64,000 nt of DNA from assembly GCA_964512985.1 (NCBI GenBank), contig CAZELI010000007.1, positions 1-64,000 on the forward strand, read 5' to 3'. Source of the stretch: CAYPGT01 sp964512985 (GTDB taxonomy: Bacteria > Cyanobacteriota > Vampirovibrionia > LMEP-6097). The notes under the pieces were generated by a model. It had not been told where the DNA came from, made no database searches, and saw only the letters and a list, made by a program, of their open reading frames with translations. A program made the translations under genes and the position numbers. Shown here in pieces: positions 9,237-17,693 of this stretch (position 1 is its first letter; the number at the start of each line of letters is the position of its first letter).

Positions 9237-10154
9237 ATGATTACGGCAGGGATAGATATAAAGCGTGAACCAGCTTATGAAAATGCGTTTTTAAGTAAGT
9301 TACGCTGTTATGGTTTTACTAATAAGAATGCATTGTTACCCGCTGCCTTTCGTAAACAGAGAGACGCTGATCGAGTATTTCAGAGTGGTATGTTGAAACC
9401 ACATATTGCTTATGGTCCAGTGATTATTTCTCTGTTGGAAGATACACCAGACATATTATTGAATTTTTTAAGCACAATAAAAAACTTTTTCAAATCTAAG
9501 AATAAAGAAAGTGAATCTAAAGCTTTTCTTCCAGGTTCAGATGTTTATGTAGTTTGGGCAACATCACCTCAAGATTTACAAAGACGACATCAAGCACTTG
9601 TTTGTAGACTAAAGAAACATGGATACGATGAAACTGATATTAATTTCCTTAACATTCTAGACAATAATACAAATCTACTAGAAACGATAGAAATTGATGG
9701 AGCTAAGCAACAAGTTGTGACAATGGCTGGACAGGTTAAGTCTGACGCTAAATCAGGTGGTAGACAGGCTTTGGAATATATTCAGAGCTACAAGGTTCCC
9801 TGCAATGCAACGGTCATTCAGAGTCATTTCCCCGAGAGAGCTTTTAATCAATTAGTTTCTAATACTGATCCTAATCAAGAAACACCGAATGTGATTCTTG
9901 ATTTTGCAGCAAAAGATAAACATGTGCATAAGCCTGCTTGTTGGCATCTTCATAAGAGTGCGGAACAACCATCTGTTCAAAACTCTTTAAGTCGATTGTG
10001 GTCTGAAAGAAAAATTCCAATAATGACAAAAATTTTAGACGGTCAAAACTTATTCGAGCTGACCAATAGACCACTATTAGAAATTCTAAAAAGCTTCAAT
10101 AGTTTTGTAACAGATATAGGAGTACCTAAGTTGCATAAAATTAAGAAGGATTAA
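9237..10154 (+). CDS. Unknown 305-residue protein
   Basis: Not recognised. A soluble protein without signal peptide. A Lys-rich segment at about residues 82-98 separates an N-terminal helical part from a mixed alpha/beta part. Histidine and cysteine occur together late in the protein (KDKHVHKPACWHLHK, about residues 221-235), possibly a metal site. It is divergent from the large coiled-coil gene (167 bp between the starts) and followed by a long palindrome. A TAGAAT box lies about 12 nt before the ATG and no Shine-Dalgarno is visible. Function unknown; the divergent position next to the nuclease-like gene is the only context. Confidence 0.75.
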   Translation: MITAGIDIKREPAYENAFLSKLRCYGFTNKNALLPAAFRKQRDADRVFQSGMLKPHIAYGPVIISLLEDTPDILLNFLSTIKNFFKSKNKESESKAFLPGSDVYVVWATSPQDLQRRHQALVCRLKKHGYDETDINFLNILDNNTNLLETIEIDGAKQQVVTMAGQVKSDAKSGGRQALEYIQSYKVPCNATVIQSHFPERAFNQLVSNTDPNQETPNVILDFAAKDKHVHKPACWHLHKSAEQPSVQNSLSRLWSERKIPIMTKILDGQNLFELTNRPLLEILKSFNSFVTDIGVPKLHKIKKD

Positions 10155-10197
10155 AGAAGAAGAGTTTCTGTAAATCTGTAATGTCAAAACGCCAGAT

Positions 10198-10225
10198 TAA
10201 ATTAGTTAAGTACTTAACTAATTTA
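10198..10225. repeat. 28-bp perfect palindrome in the intergenic region before the pilus locus
   Basis: Positions 10198-10225 are self-complementary without mismatch (centre AAGTACTT). It lies 44 bp after the stop of the preceding gene and about 230 bp before the first pilus-locus gene. AT-rich arms without a T-tract argue against a simple terminator; a dimeric regulator site or a cruciform is possible. The rest of 10155-10458 is AT-rich with T-tracts, and I see no further gene in it. Confidence 0.6.
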
Positions 10226-10458
10226 TGAAATAAATCTCATAAAACCAATCTGCTATTAATTTGTAAAACGTTATACATAATAAATAATTGATGTCATTGA
10301 ATAATCATTGATATTGGATACCTAGGTGTAATTACATAAGTAAAAAATCTTTGCGAGGTTAACACCTTTTTTTTGTAATTTTGATTTTTGCCTGCTAATA
10401 TCTTTTTTTAAGATTTGAGATTGTTTAAATATGCAAGATCAATCTGGGAGAGGTGCAA

Positions 10459-11832
10459 ATGAGAAGAATGAAGATAGGGGTTATCATGAATTTTACAGCT
10501 TTGATGAAAAGCTCTCAATCACAAGGTTTGAAGAACCTACTTATCTCGGGCCTAGCGTTAAGTTTATTTATTAACGGAGTATCTGCGAAGAAATCTACAA
10601 TCCAATCTATATACTTTAATACTGATCACTCTATCGTCATAGAAACTGAAGCTAAGTCTCAGTTAAATTTCTTACCTGTACAAAGCAGTGGTAATACGCA
10701 TTTAATACAAATTACTGATTCCAAGCTTGCTCATAAAGTAGAATCCAAGATTACTAATAAGGATTTTGATATAGAAATTAATAAGCGCAATGGTATTGTG
10801 GGGCTTACTCTCAAGCCCAAGTCTGGTGAGGCTTGTACCATAACTCCTAAAACTATTCTAGATGGCTTGGCTTATGAACTAGAATTTAATACACCAATAC
10901 CAGTAGAGGGACTAGCTAAATGGCAAACAGTATCTGAACAACCCTGTGTCAACGGAGATGATATGCAGTTCAAGGATAGTTTAACTGAAGACTTAGTAGC
11001 TGCTCTGCCTAAACCTGTACAAACTCAGTCAGAGCTAGAGTTACATCAACTTTCGGTAACTAAACAGAAACCAGAAATAGATCAATTCTTAGAAAAATTA
11101 GACGATGGATTAGTTGCTTCCATAGAAACTGATAAAGAGTTCCAAGAAGCAACCTTTCGTAAGATAGACTCTACTAGCCTTGCACATTTAGGGGACACAC
11201 TTGCTAAGAAAGGTTATGATCAAGAAGCTTTGGCTGCTTACCGCCGTGCATTAGAATTAAATGCTGAGAATATTAATGCGAAGTTAGGCTTAGCAGAAAT
11301 TACTAAAGATGAAACTGAGAAATTAACTAATTACCTCGCTAGTGTAAATGATAAAGCTCTCTTGGAGATTGGTTCTCATTGGTTTGAACAGGGTTATCAG
11401 TCTCACGATCTTAAATCTATAGCGAAGGCTCTGGTGTCGTTCCAGTTTGCGGTCTTAAAGAATCCAAAGAATGCTGAATATCGTTATCGCTACGCGCAGG
11501 TCTTAGAGAGGTCTGGTGCGGACTTCTGGTCACAAGCAACTAAGCGCTATTTAGAAGCAGCAGCTTTAGCGAAGACTGAGTATCTTGCTGGTAATAAAAC
11601 TATAGAACCATTATTACGCGATTCAACTGAGTCTCTTATTAGAGTCTTAAGCGCGCAGGGGGACTTTGATAATGCGGCTAAATATTGTGCTACGTATATG
11701 AATCTTGGATTTAAGAAGTTCGTTGATGGTAAAGCAGTGTTGGCAATACTGAAAGAAATGGAAGCTAATCGTAACCCCTTCCAGCCTAAGCTAACAAGAA
11801 ATATAACAAATAACAAGGAGCCTAATGCATAA
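10459..11832 (+). CDS. Secreted AMIN-like/TPR protein at the head of the Tad locus
   Basis: A signal anchor or peptide (GLKNLLISGLALSLFINGVSAKK) is followed by a beta-rich region of about 110 residues (IQSIYFNTDHSIVIETEAK) resembling AMIN domains, which bind cell wall or secretin complexes. After that come TPR helices (HLGDTLAKKGYDQEALAAYRRALELNAEN) in the C-terminal half. A GTG six nt upstream is also in frame, but GGGAGAGG is spaced well for the ATG at 10459; ATGs at 10468 and 10486 are alternatives. It overlaps the next gene by 8 bp, so it is in the pilus operon. A pilotin or secretin-assembly role in the periplasm (TadD-like) is likely but inferred. Confidence 0.82.
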   Translation: MRRMKIGVIMNFTALMKSSQSQGLKNLLISGLALSLFINGVSAKKSTIQSIYFNTDHSIVIETEAKSQLNFLPVQSSGNTHLIQITDSKLAHKVESKITNKDFDIEINKRNGIVGLTLKPKSGEACTITPKTILDGLAYELEFNTPIPVEGLAKWQTVSEQPCVNGDDMQFKDSLTEDLVAALPKPVQTQSELELHQLSVTKQKPEIDQFLEKLDDGLVASIETDKEFQEATFRKIDSTSLAHLGDTLAKKGYDQEALAAYRRALELNAENINAKLGLAEITKDETEKLTNYLASVNDKALLEIGSHWFEQGYQSHDLKSIAKALVSFQFAVLKNPKNAEYRYRYAQVLERSGADFWSQATKRYLEAAALAKTEYLAGNKTIEPLLRDSTESLIRVLSAQGDFDNAAKYCATYMNLGFKKFVDGKAVLAILKEMEANRNPFQPKLTRNITNNKEPNA

Positions 11833-12829
11833 ATTACTATTCTTGTTATTCGTTCTTTTGCTTGTCGAGCCAGTAAAGGCTCTAGGGTATTCTGAGCATA
11901 TTACTTATTTATCTAAAGTTATGCCCTCTGTATCTATGTCAGCATCAAGCTTTGATGAGATAGATTTAGCTACTAATCCTGAGATTTTGTTATGGCTTAA
12001 GGATTTAGATACTAAGCTTGATCCTAATTATTTAGGTACTTATGACGCTGAGTTACTTTTGAATTTTGGTAAGGATGGACATATTAGCGCCATTAGTCTT
12101 AATGATTTACATGAAACCGATCTTGATAAGTTTCAGATTTTTATTACTAAATTACAGACTTTAGAAGCTAATTCTTTACCAGGAAAGATTAATCCCGAGA
12201 TGGTATTTAAATTAGATGCTAAGAATTTATATATAGAAAGAAGCGAATCATATCTAACCCAGCTTCGCCAAGGCTACGCTGGGCAAGCCCCGCTCCATGA
12301 CTACACAACACAAGCTAAGTTAAGCAAGGACGATACTGAAATTAATATTAGTGAACTACTTAATTATTTTCAAACTAATTCAAATATAGCGCTAGAACTT
12401 TTTAAGCCTAATTATATCGACTATCCTTATATAGGAGAGACCTTAGTGTTTCTACTGAATGACTCTCATTATAAGGGTTTGAAACTTTATGCAAATATCG
12501 TAGATATTCAAAACAACGCGATGCTAGTTCAACTTAATCGTGTTGGTGATAAACTTATAGACTTGGTATTTAGAATTAATAGACCAAGTAAAGATTCTCG
12601 TTCTACATTGGCGACCGTTATTAATTCTGGGATTGGTTCAGCGTTGGGAGCTGGTATCACAGCCTCAATCACTAGTCATGGAATTATACCTGGAGTGCTT
12701 GCACTAACAAGCATGGCAGGTACAACAATGAAAGAGAGGGATGAGCTTTTATCTTTTAACTTAGTTAGAGGAGATAAAGTGATTTTAGTAAACACGGGTG
12801 AAATAAGTCAAAGAGGAGAAAAGAAATGA
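11825..12829 (+). CDS. Secreted protein of the Tad locus, unknown family
   Basis: A clear signal peptide (LLFLLFVLLLVEPVKALG) is followed by about 315 residues of mixed structure and a Gly-rich hydrophobic segment near residue 275-300 (GIGSALGAGITASITSHGIIPG). The C-terminus is beta-rich (GDKVILVNTG). AAGGAG stands 5 nt before the ATG, and the stop overlaps the start of the pilin-like gene (ATGA). A GC-rich hairpin element is inserted in frame at 12256-12300, giving residues such as LRQGYAGQAPLHDYTTQ. No homologue recognised; its position says pilus biogenesis or an envelope anchor. Confidence 0.75.
   Translation: MHKLLFLLFVLLLVEPVKALGYSEHITYLSKVMPSVSMSASSFDEIDLATNPEILLWLKDLDTKLDPNYLGTYDAELLLNFGKDGHISAISLNDLHETDLDKFQIFITKLQTLEANSLPGKINPEMVFKLDAKNLYIERSESYLTQLRQGYAGQAPLHDYTTQAKLSKDDTEINISELLNYFQTNSNIALELFKPNYIDYPYIGETLVFLLNDSHYKGLKLYANIVDIQNNAMLVQLNRVGDKLIDLVFRINRPSKDSRSTLATVINSGIGSALGAGITASITSHGIIPGVLALTSMAGTTMKERDELLSFNLVRGDKVILVNTGEISQRGEKK
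12256..12300. repeat. GC-rich palindromic element inside a coding region
   Basis: CCCAGC (12258-12263) pairs with GCTGGG (12278-12283) around CTTCGCC/GGCTACG. Base composition jumps sharply to GC inside an AT-rich gene, and the reading frame is kept. This looks like a mobile palindromic repeat that has been taken into the protein. Confidence 0.5.
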
Positions 12830-12996
12830 AAGAAGTATTGATATACGGAGCGTTGGTAGCAGCAGTAATCGGAGCATCAGTGCCAGTGATTCAAGGCTTG
12901 ACAGCGAATATCACAACGCAGGGAACTGCTATTAATACCAGTGTGAATAACCAAATGCAATCTTTGGTTAATTCTATTGGTTCTGGAACACCCTAA
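12826..12996 (+). CDS. Flp-like pilin, 56 residues
   Basis: A short gene between the secreted protein (4-bp ATGA overlap) and cpaB, with AGGAG 8 nt before the ATG. The product begins MKEVLIYGALVAAVIGASVP, continues with a hydrophobic helix and then a Thr/Asn/Gln-rich tail ending SIGSGTP. The helix matches Flp/Fap pilins in size and pattern (compare the EYGLIAALIAVAVIGA type). No leader with the G/XXXXEY prepilin site precedes the helix, so either processing differs or it is a pilin-like subunit made without a leader. Its place directly before cpaB is where flp genes sit in Tad loci. Confidence 0.72.
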   Translation: MKEVLIYGALVAAVIGASVPVIQGLTANITTQGTAINTSVNNQMQSLVNSIGSGTP

Positions 12997-13028
12997 TTAA
13001 GTTAAAGAACTAAATAAGGAATTAAATT

Positions 13029-13949
13029 ATGAATACTGCTCATTTAGAGCGAGGAAGCGGTTTACCTAGCCGCTTCTTCTGGACTCTGTCGTTCAAAAAC
13101 CGTCAAATATTAATACCAACACTTATAGTGTTGATTCTTCTAGGAGCTGCATTCTTGTTGCAGAAGTATATCGCAATGGAGATGCAGCTTAAGAAGCTTA
13201 GTCACTATGAGCCGATTTATGTGCTTGCGGTTAATAAGAATCTAAATATTGGTGATGTCGTTAAGCTTGAAGATCTTAGTCCAATGATCTTCTATAAACA
13301 TGAATACGAGAAGTTTAATTATACTGAACCAGGTGCTAGTGTTAGTACCCCATCTTTTATTAAGTGTGACTATCTTGCGGATAATAAAAATTCTAGTATT
13401 GCTAAACTTTCGGGTTTCGATGATGTAGTTGGTAGAGTCGTCAATCTGCCTATCCATGCTAATTCTATGCTGAGAAGAGAATATTTTGCGCCGCGTGGTA
13501 CAGTTCCTGGTTTAATTAATTTGATTGAGGAGAAGCATACTCTCTTGGATGTGGAAGTGCCTCAGTCTGGTTTTAATGTTTTTGTGAAACCTAATGATCA
13601 AGTGGATCTGTATGAATCAACTAAAGAAGGTTCACGGTTACTTGCAAGTAAGGTGAAGGTGATTTTGGTAGATTCTTTAGCCTTAGGTCAGGCACCCTTA
13701 CAAGTAGAAGTTAGTCCTAAAGCTTCGCGGCATTTGACCTTATCAATTCCAGAGGAGTTCTATTCTACTGTAGCTAGGGCGAAGCTGAATAAAACTTTAG
13801 CTATAACGTATAAGAATAAAGAATCTGAGTATATAGCTTTAGAACCAAGTCATAGAAGCATTTCTAAGCCTAGAAGTGTTAAGCCGGTTAATTTATTTCA
13901 ACCATTGGTTTTAATTCAAGGGGCTAAGAAGGAGGTATTAGGTCAATGA
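13029..13949 (+). CDS. cpaB: Tad pilus assembly protein CpaB/RcpC (SAF domain)
   Basis: One N-terminal membrane helix (ILIPTLIVLILLGAAFLLQKYI, residues 28-49) is followed by a SAF/beta-clip region (YVLAVNKNLNIGDVVKLEDL) and the typical CpaB continuation GRVVNLPIHANSMLRREYFA. The C-terminal half (LLDVEVPQSGFNVFVKPNDQVDLY) is the RcpC/CpaB domain thought to modulate the secretin in the periplasm. The length (306) is in the usual range. AAGGA lies before the ATG; the stop overlaps the next start by 4 bp. Confidence 0.88.
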   Translation: MNTAHLERGSGLPSRFFWTLSFKNRQILIPTLIVLILLGAAFLLQKYIAMEMQLKKLSHYEPIYVLAVNKNLNIGDVVKLEDLSPMIFYKHEYEKFNYTEPGASVSTPSFIKCDYLADNKNSSIAKLSGFDDVVGRVVNLPIHANSMLRREYFAPRGTVPGLINLIEEKHTLLDVEVPQSGFNVFVKPNDQVDLYESTKEGSRLLASKVKVILVDSLALGQAPLQVEVSPKASRHLTLSIPEEFYSTVARAKLNKTLAITYKNKESEYIALEPSHRSISKPRSVKPVNLFQPLVLIQGAKKEVLGQ

Positions 13950-15292
13950 CAGATATATTGTTTATCTCTGAAACTGATATTAAAGCGGAGTTACAGCTAG
14001 CACAAAGTGAAATGGTTCATTGTGGTTATAGTATTAGTCAGGCTGTGCGTTTTGATAAAGCAATAGACTTACTAAGGATTAGTTCTATTAATGTGGTTTT
14101 GATTAATGCTGCTTCAAAGAAGCTTGAGGCTTATGATCTGGTGCGTGATATTAAGGAAGTCTTTCGCGGGGCGATTAAGGTGTTTGTGTATTTGCCAGAA
14201 TCTAATCCTAATGAGGGTAGTAAGTTTGGACTCTTAAATGCTGAGGTAGAAGATCACTTGAGTATTAAAACAATAGTAAATAAACTCAATCCTAAGAAAC
14301 AGCGAGAATATATTTTAGAAGAGAATATTAGTTCGGTTTATTCGCTTAATGGTGGAGCGGGTTCTAGCTTTATAACTATTTTACTTGCGTATGTTCTTAA
14401 TTATCATAATCAGGAATCTTTAGTACTAGAAAGCTCTAATACTTTCTCTATAAGAGATAGCTTGAGAATCGAACCAGGCTTAGCATTGCTTAGTAGAGAT
14501 AGATCTAAGGAAATTAATCAGGCAAGAGATCTAGATTGGTTTAATGGGTTTCTTGCTAATCCAGCGCTAGCACCAAAGATGTCATATTTAAACTTATTTA
14601 CTAATGTGGCGGAGCGAATGAGTTATTTAGATCAAGGAATAGATTTTGCTATAAATTTAGCTAATAATCTTGAAGAGATAGTAACTAAATCTTCTATATT
14701 TAATGATGAAACAACTCATCTCTATTCAGCTCAGGAAGCTAGATCTAAAATTCTAAATATTGCTAACTCAACTAAATTACTTGCTAAGGATATGGAAGGA
14801 GATTCGTTTTCATTATTTGATGAAATTTTGCAACTTGGTTCTAAAGTTTCCAAGAATATTTTCTTTGATTTATCATCGGATCTTTCGTCTTCTATTAATA
14901 AACAGTTGTTGCGCTTCTCTAAGAATCTAATAATCGTTTTTAAGGATGTTCATAAAGCTAAAGAAGAATATTGGGCTCACAAGAAATTCTTAGAAGATAA
15001 GTATAAGCTCAATGTTATTCCTGTCTTAGCACCAGGCTACTATCATTATAGTAAGTATTTAAATTTTGTAAACTCAGACTGGCACAAGATTCTAGGAGAA
15101 GTACCTTTAATTTATCCTTACAGACCAGATGTGGTGGCTAGAATAATCTATGAAGCAGAACCTATAGCTGAGTCAGAGAAATTGTTTATTTTTGCTAGTG
15201 ACTTATTGCTTCGTTTAGGTATTAATCCTAACAGAGAAGGTTATAAATCTAGTCGTAATATTCTTAAATTATTAGCGGGGTCTAATGCTTAA
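13946..15292 (+). CDS. CpaE/TadZ-like pilus localisation protein with degenerate ATPase site
   Basis: Residues 1-115 form a receiver-like fold (ILFISETDIKAELQLAQSEM, VNVVLINA-type strands), as in TadZ/CpaE. A MinD-like domain follows from about residue 130. Where MinD proteins have KGGxGK(S/T), this one reads NGGAGSSF at about residues 134-141. Both lysines are missing, so ATP hydrolysis is doubtful; atypical Walker A boxes are known in some TadZ proteins. It probably marks the pole or assembly site of the pilus. It lies between cpaB and cpaF with short overlaps on both sides. Confidence 0.8.
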   Translation: MTDILFISETDIKAELQLAQSEMVHCGYSISQAVRFDKAIDLLRISSINVVLINAASKKLEAYDLVRDIKEVFRGAIKVFVYLPESNPNEGSKFGLLNAEVEDHLSIKTIVNKLNPKKQREYILEENISSVYSLNGGAGSSFITILLAYVLNYHNQESLVLESSNTFSIRDSLRIEPGLALLSRDRSKEINQARDLDWFNGFLANPALAPKMSYLNLFTNVAERMSYLDQGIDFAINLANNLEEIVTKSSIFNDETTHLYSAQEARSKILNIANSTKLLAKDMEGDSFSLFDEILQLGSKVSKNIFFDLSSDLSSSINKQLLRFSKNLIIVFKDVHKAKEEYWAHKKFLEDKYKLNVIPVLAPGYYHYSKYLNFVNSDWHKILGEVPLIYPYRPDVVARIIYEAEPIAESEKLFIFASDLLLRLGINPNREGYKSSRNILKLLAGSNA

Positions 15293-16775
15293 TACTCTAA
15301 TCAATAATAATGCGTTTTATGATACCTCGATTCTCTACAAGCGAGATATTAAGCAAGGGCATTTGGAGAGAGCTTTATACTATCGAGAACAACTGTATCC
15401 AGTGATAGATTATTGCTTAAGCCCACAAAACACTAGCCTTGAAGCCCAGAGACTACAGAAGAAGCTTGAAGAAGTTATTGAGCCAGACTTGTATAAAGCT
15501 AAAAATCATAAATCCAAAATTCTTGGTACTTTCATTGATGAGATTTTTGCTAATTTATCTAAGTATGCTTTGAAGTTTGACCAAGCTCCGTCAGTTAATG
15601 ACAAGGTTTGGACGAAGATACTTTTAATTGATGATTTTATCTATTATGGACCAACGACATTACTTTCTGTTGCTTCTATTCTGAATCAATTTGAAGATTT
15701 GAATACTAATCCTTTATATCAATTACTCACCCAGAACATTCACTATAAGCAGATTACAGAGATTAGGGTGAATAATCATAGAGATATTTATTATGAAGCT
15801 GCTAATAAAATTTATAAATGGCCAGTCCCCTTCTTATCTAATGGACAGCTAATTAATGTTATAGAACGCATTATTAGTGAGAATAATTTACTTAATAACG
15901 CAAGTATCAGCATTAATGCTTCATCTCCTATTGCTGATTTTGAACATCCTTGTGGTTACATTCGGGGCTCAGCAATAGTGCCACCAGCATCAGAAGCTCC
16001 TATTTTAACCTTACGTATACATCCAGGTGAACCATACGTATTAGACGATCTGGTGAATTTTGGGATGCTCTCCGAGGAGATGAAGGTATTTCTTATTACA
16101 GCGCAGCAAGCAGGAACTACTGTCGCTATAGCTGGGACTATGGGCTCAGGCAAGACCACTTTACTTAGTGCATTGTCTGAATATTGGGGTCATGATAAAG
16201 GACGTAAGGCCACTATAGAAGACACTCCAGAATTGCGTCCACGCATAGATGATCTGATTAAGATGCGTACTATTGAATATGATAGAGATGATCTTAAGAA
16301 TGTAGACGTAACTCGCCTAACCAAAGCTTGTAAGCGTCATAGTGTACGTTACGTAGTTCTTTCTGAAGCTCGTGATGGTTCAGCTTGGGAAATATTGCAG
16401 CTCTCGCAATCCATACTGGGGACTTTAATGACCTTTCACTATACGCTTCGTTCTGATAAGTATCTGGTGGATCAAGCTCTTAATACTTTAGTTGCGCTCT
16501 GTAAGCAGCATGTACTAGCACCGCAAGCTAACGATATGAAACATTTAGTGGCAAGTATGGTGCAGATCTTGATCCTTGTGGAACAAAGTCCAATTGATAA
16601 TGTACGTAGGATTATTAAAATTTATTACGTAACAGGTTTTGATGAAATGAATGGAGGGCATTTTAAATCAGTAGAATTATTTTCCCATAGCTTAGAGAAG
16701 GGCTTTCATAAGGTTAATGTTTGTAGTGAGTTTGAAGACTATCTTAAGCTTAAAGGAGTGGAGTATAAGTTCTAA
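15285..16775 (+). CDS. cpaF: Tad pilus motor ATPase CpaF/TadA
   Basis: A secretion ATPase of the GspE/VirB11 superfamily, 496 residues. The N-terminal helical domain is followed by the lead-in RIHPGEPYVLDDLVNFGML, Walker A GTMGSGKTT at about residues 284-292, the Asp box (TIEDTPELRPR) and the Walker B region YVVLSEARDGSAWEILQL, where the family usually has GEVRG(G/D)EA. It powers pilin polymerisation at the inner membrane together with TadB and TadC. It overlaps cpaE by 8 bp, and its stop shares a base with the next ATG (TAATG), showing tight coupling. Confidence 0.92.
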   Translation: MLNTLINNNAFYDTSILYKRDIKQGHLERALYYREQLYPVIDYCLSPQNTSLEAQRLQKKLEEVIEPDLYKAKNHKSKILGTFIDEIFANLSKYALKFDQAPSVNDKVWTKILLIDDFIYYGPTTLLSVASILNQFEDLNTNPLYQLLTQNIHYKQITEIRVNNHRDIYYEAANKIYKWPVPFLSNGQLINVIERIISENNLLNNASISINASSPIADFEHPCGYIRGSAIVPPASEAPILTLRIHPGEPYVLDDLVNFGMLSEEMKVFLITAQQAGTTVAIAGTMGSGKTTLLSALSEYWGHDKGRKATIEDTPELRPRIDDLIKMRTIEYDRDDLKNVDVTRLTKACKRHSVRYVVLSEARDGSAWEILQLSQSILGTLMTFHYTLRSDKYLVDQALNTLVALCKQHVLAPQANDMKHLVASMVQILILVEQSPIDNVRRIIKIYYVTGFDEMNGGHFKSVELFSHSLEKGFHKVNVCSEFEDYLKLKGVEYKF

Positions 16776-17692
16776 TGTTTTATACGATACTAATCTTTAT
16801 AAGCTTAGCGAGTGTTTGGATGTTTTATCTTTTGTTTCAAACTCCTAGTGATTATTCTTCCTTATATAAAGAAGCTGAGTTACTAGAAGCTAGGGAAGAG
16901 TCTCCAAGCAAGCTTGAGTTATTAGAAGCAGAGATATTAGATTCAGTTCCAGAGCTGAATAACTTTATAGGTAAAGGGATTGTATTTAAGCTTATAATCC
17001 CATGTTTGGTGATTTTTATTGTTTGTGCGTTTTTTGTGGGACCTTTATTAACTAACCTCAAATTAGGTCTCTTATTAGGTTTGATTATTGCCTCAGCTTA
17101 TTCATTGCGCTTGCTTTATCATTTATCAAGTATTTTTCGATCCAAGTTATTAAGCCAGATAGAGAGGGTTCTTGTTTCTATCCGTAATAATCTTAGTACT
17201 GGTATGACTTTGGATTATGCTGTGTCTAATACTCTTAAATTTAATCAAGAGTATCCATTAGGACCTAATTTAGCCAGATTTATTAAACTTTCTGAGACTA
17301 ATTTTATAGAGAATTTCCCCTTATGGTTGAAAGGTTTAGAGAGAACTTTTAGACTTAAGGAGCTTGGTCGAGCTTCCCAAATACTTAAGCTTGAGCTGGC
17401 TCATACTACTAATCAGGAAGAGGCTTTTATTAATGCTTCTGATCAGATTACTGATCGTATCAAAGTTAATGATAAACAAAAAAACACCATCTTGATGACG
17501 TTCTTTACTATGGATTTTATGGTGATAGCGTTTTTAGGAATCTTGTTTTTGATTATTCCTAATATAAGTTATGATCCTGAGTTACAGTGGTGGGAATCAG
17601 CTTCTAGACCGCTTGTAGTCTTTATTTCGGCTCTTGTAGTTTGGTCAGCCTATTTAATTACCGTAGCTTTAACACTTTGGAGGCAAGGATAA
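16775..17692 (+). CDS. tadB: Tad inner-membrane platform protein TadB
   Basis: 305 residues with an N-terminal membrane helix, a helix pair near residues 70-110, a cytoplasmic type II secretion F domain (LLSQIERVLVSIRNNLSTGMTLDYAVSN), and two C-terminal helices (FMVIAFLGILFLIIPN and ALVVWSAYLITVALTL). This is the T2SF arrangement of TadB. It follows cpaF with a TAATG junction and precedes tadC by 1 bp. Confidence 0.85.
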   Translation: MFYTILIFISLASVWMFYLLFQTPSDYSSLYKEAELLEAREESPSKLELLEAEILDSVPELNNFIGKGIVFKLIIPCLVIFIVCAFFVGPLLTNLKLGLLLGLIIASAYSLRLLYHLSSIFRSKLLSQIERVLVSIRNNLSTGMTLDYAVSNTLKFNQEYPLGPNLARFIKLSETNFIENFPLWLKGLERTFRLKELGRASQILKLELAHTTNQEEAFINASDQITDRIKVNDKQKNTILMTFFTMDFMVIAFLGILFLIIPNISYDPELQWWESASRPLVVFISALVVWSAYLITVALTLWRQG

Positions 17693-17693
17693 G

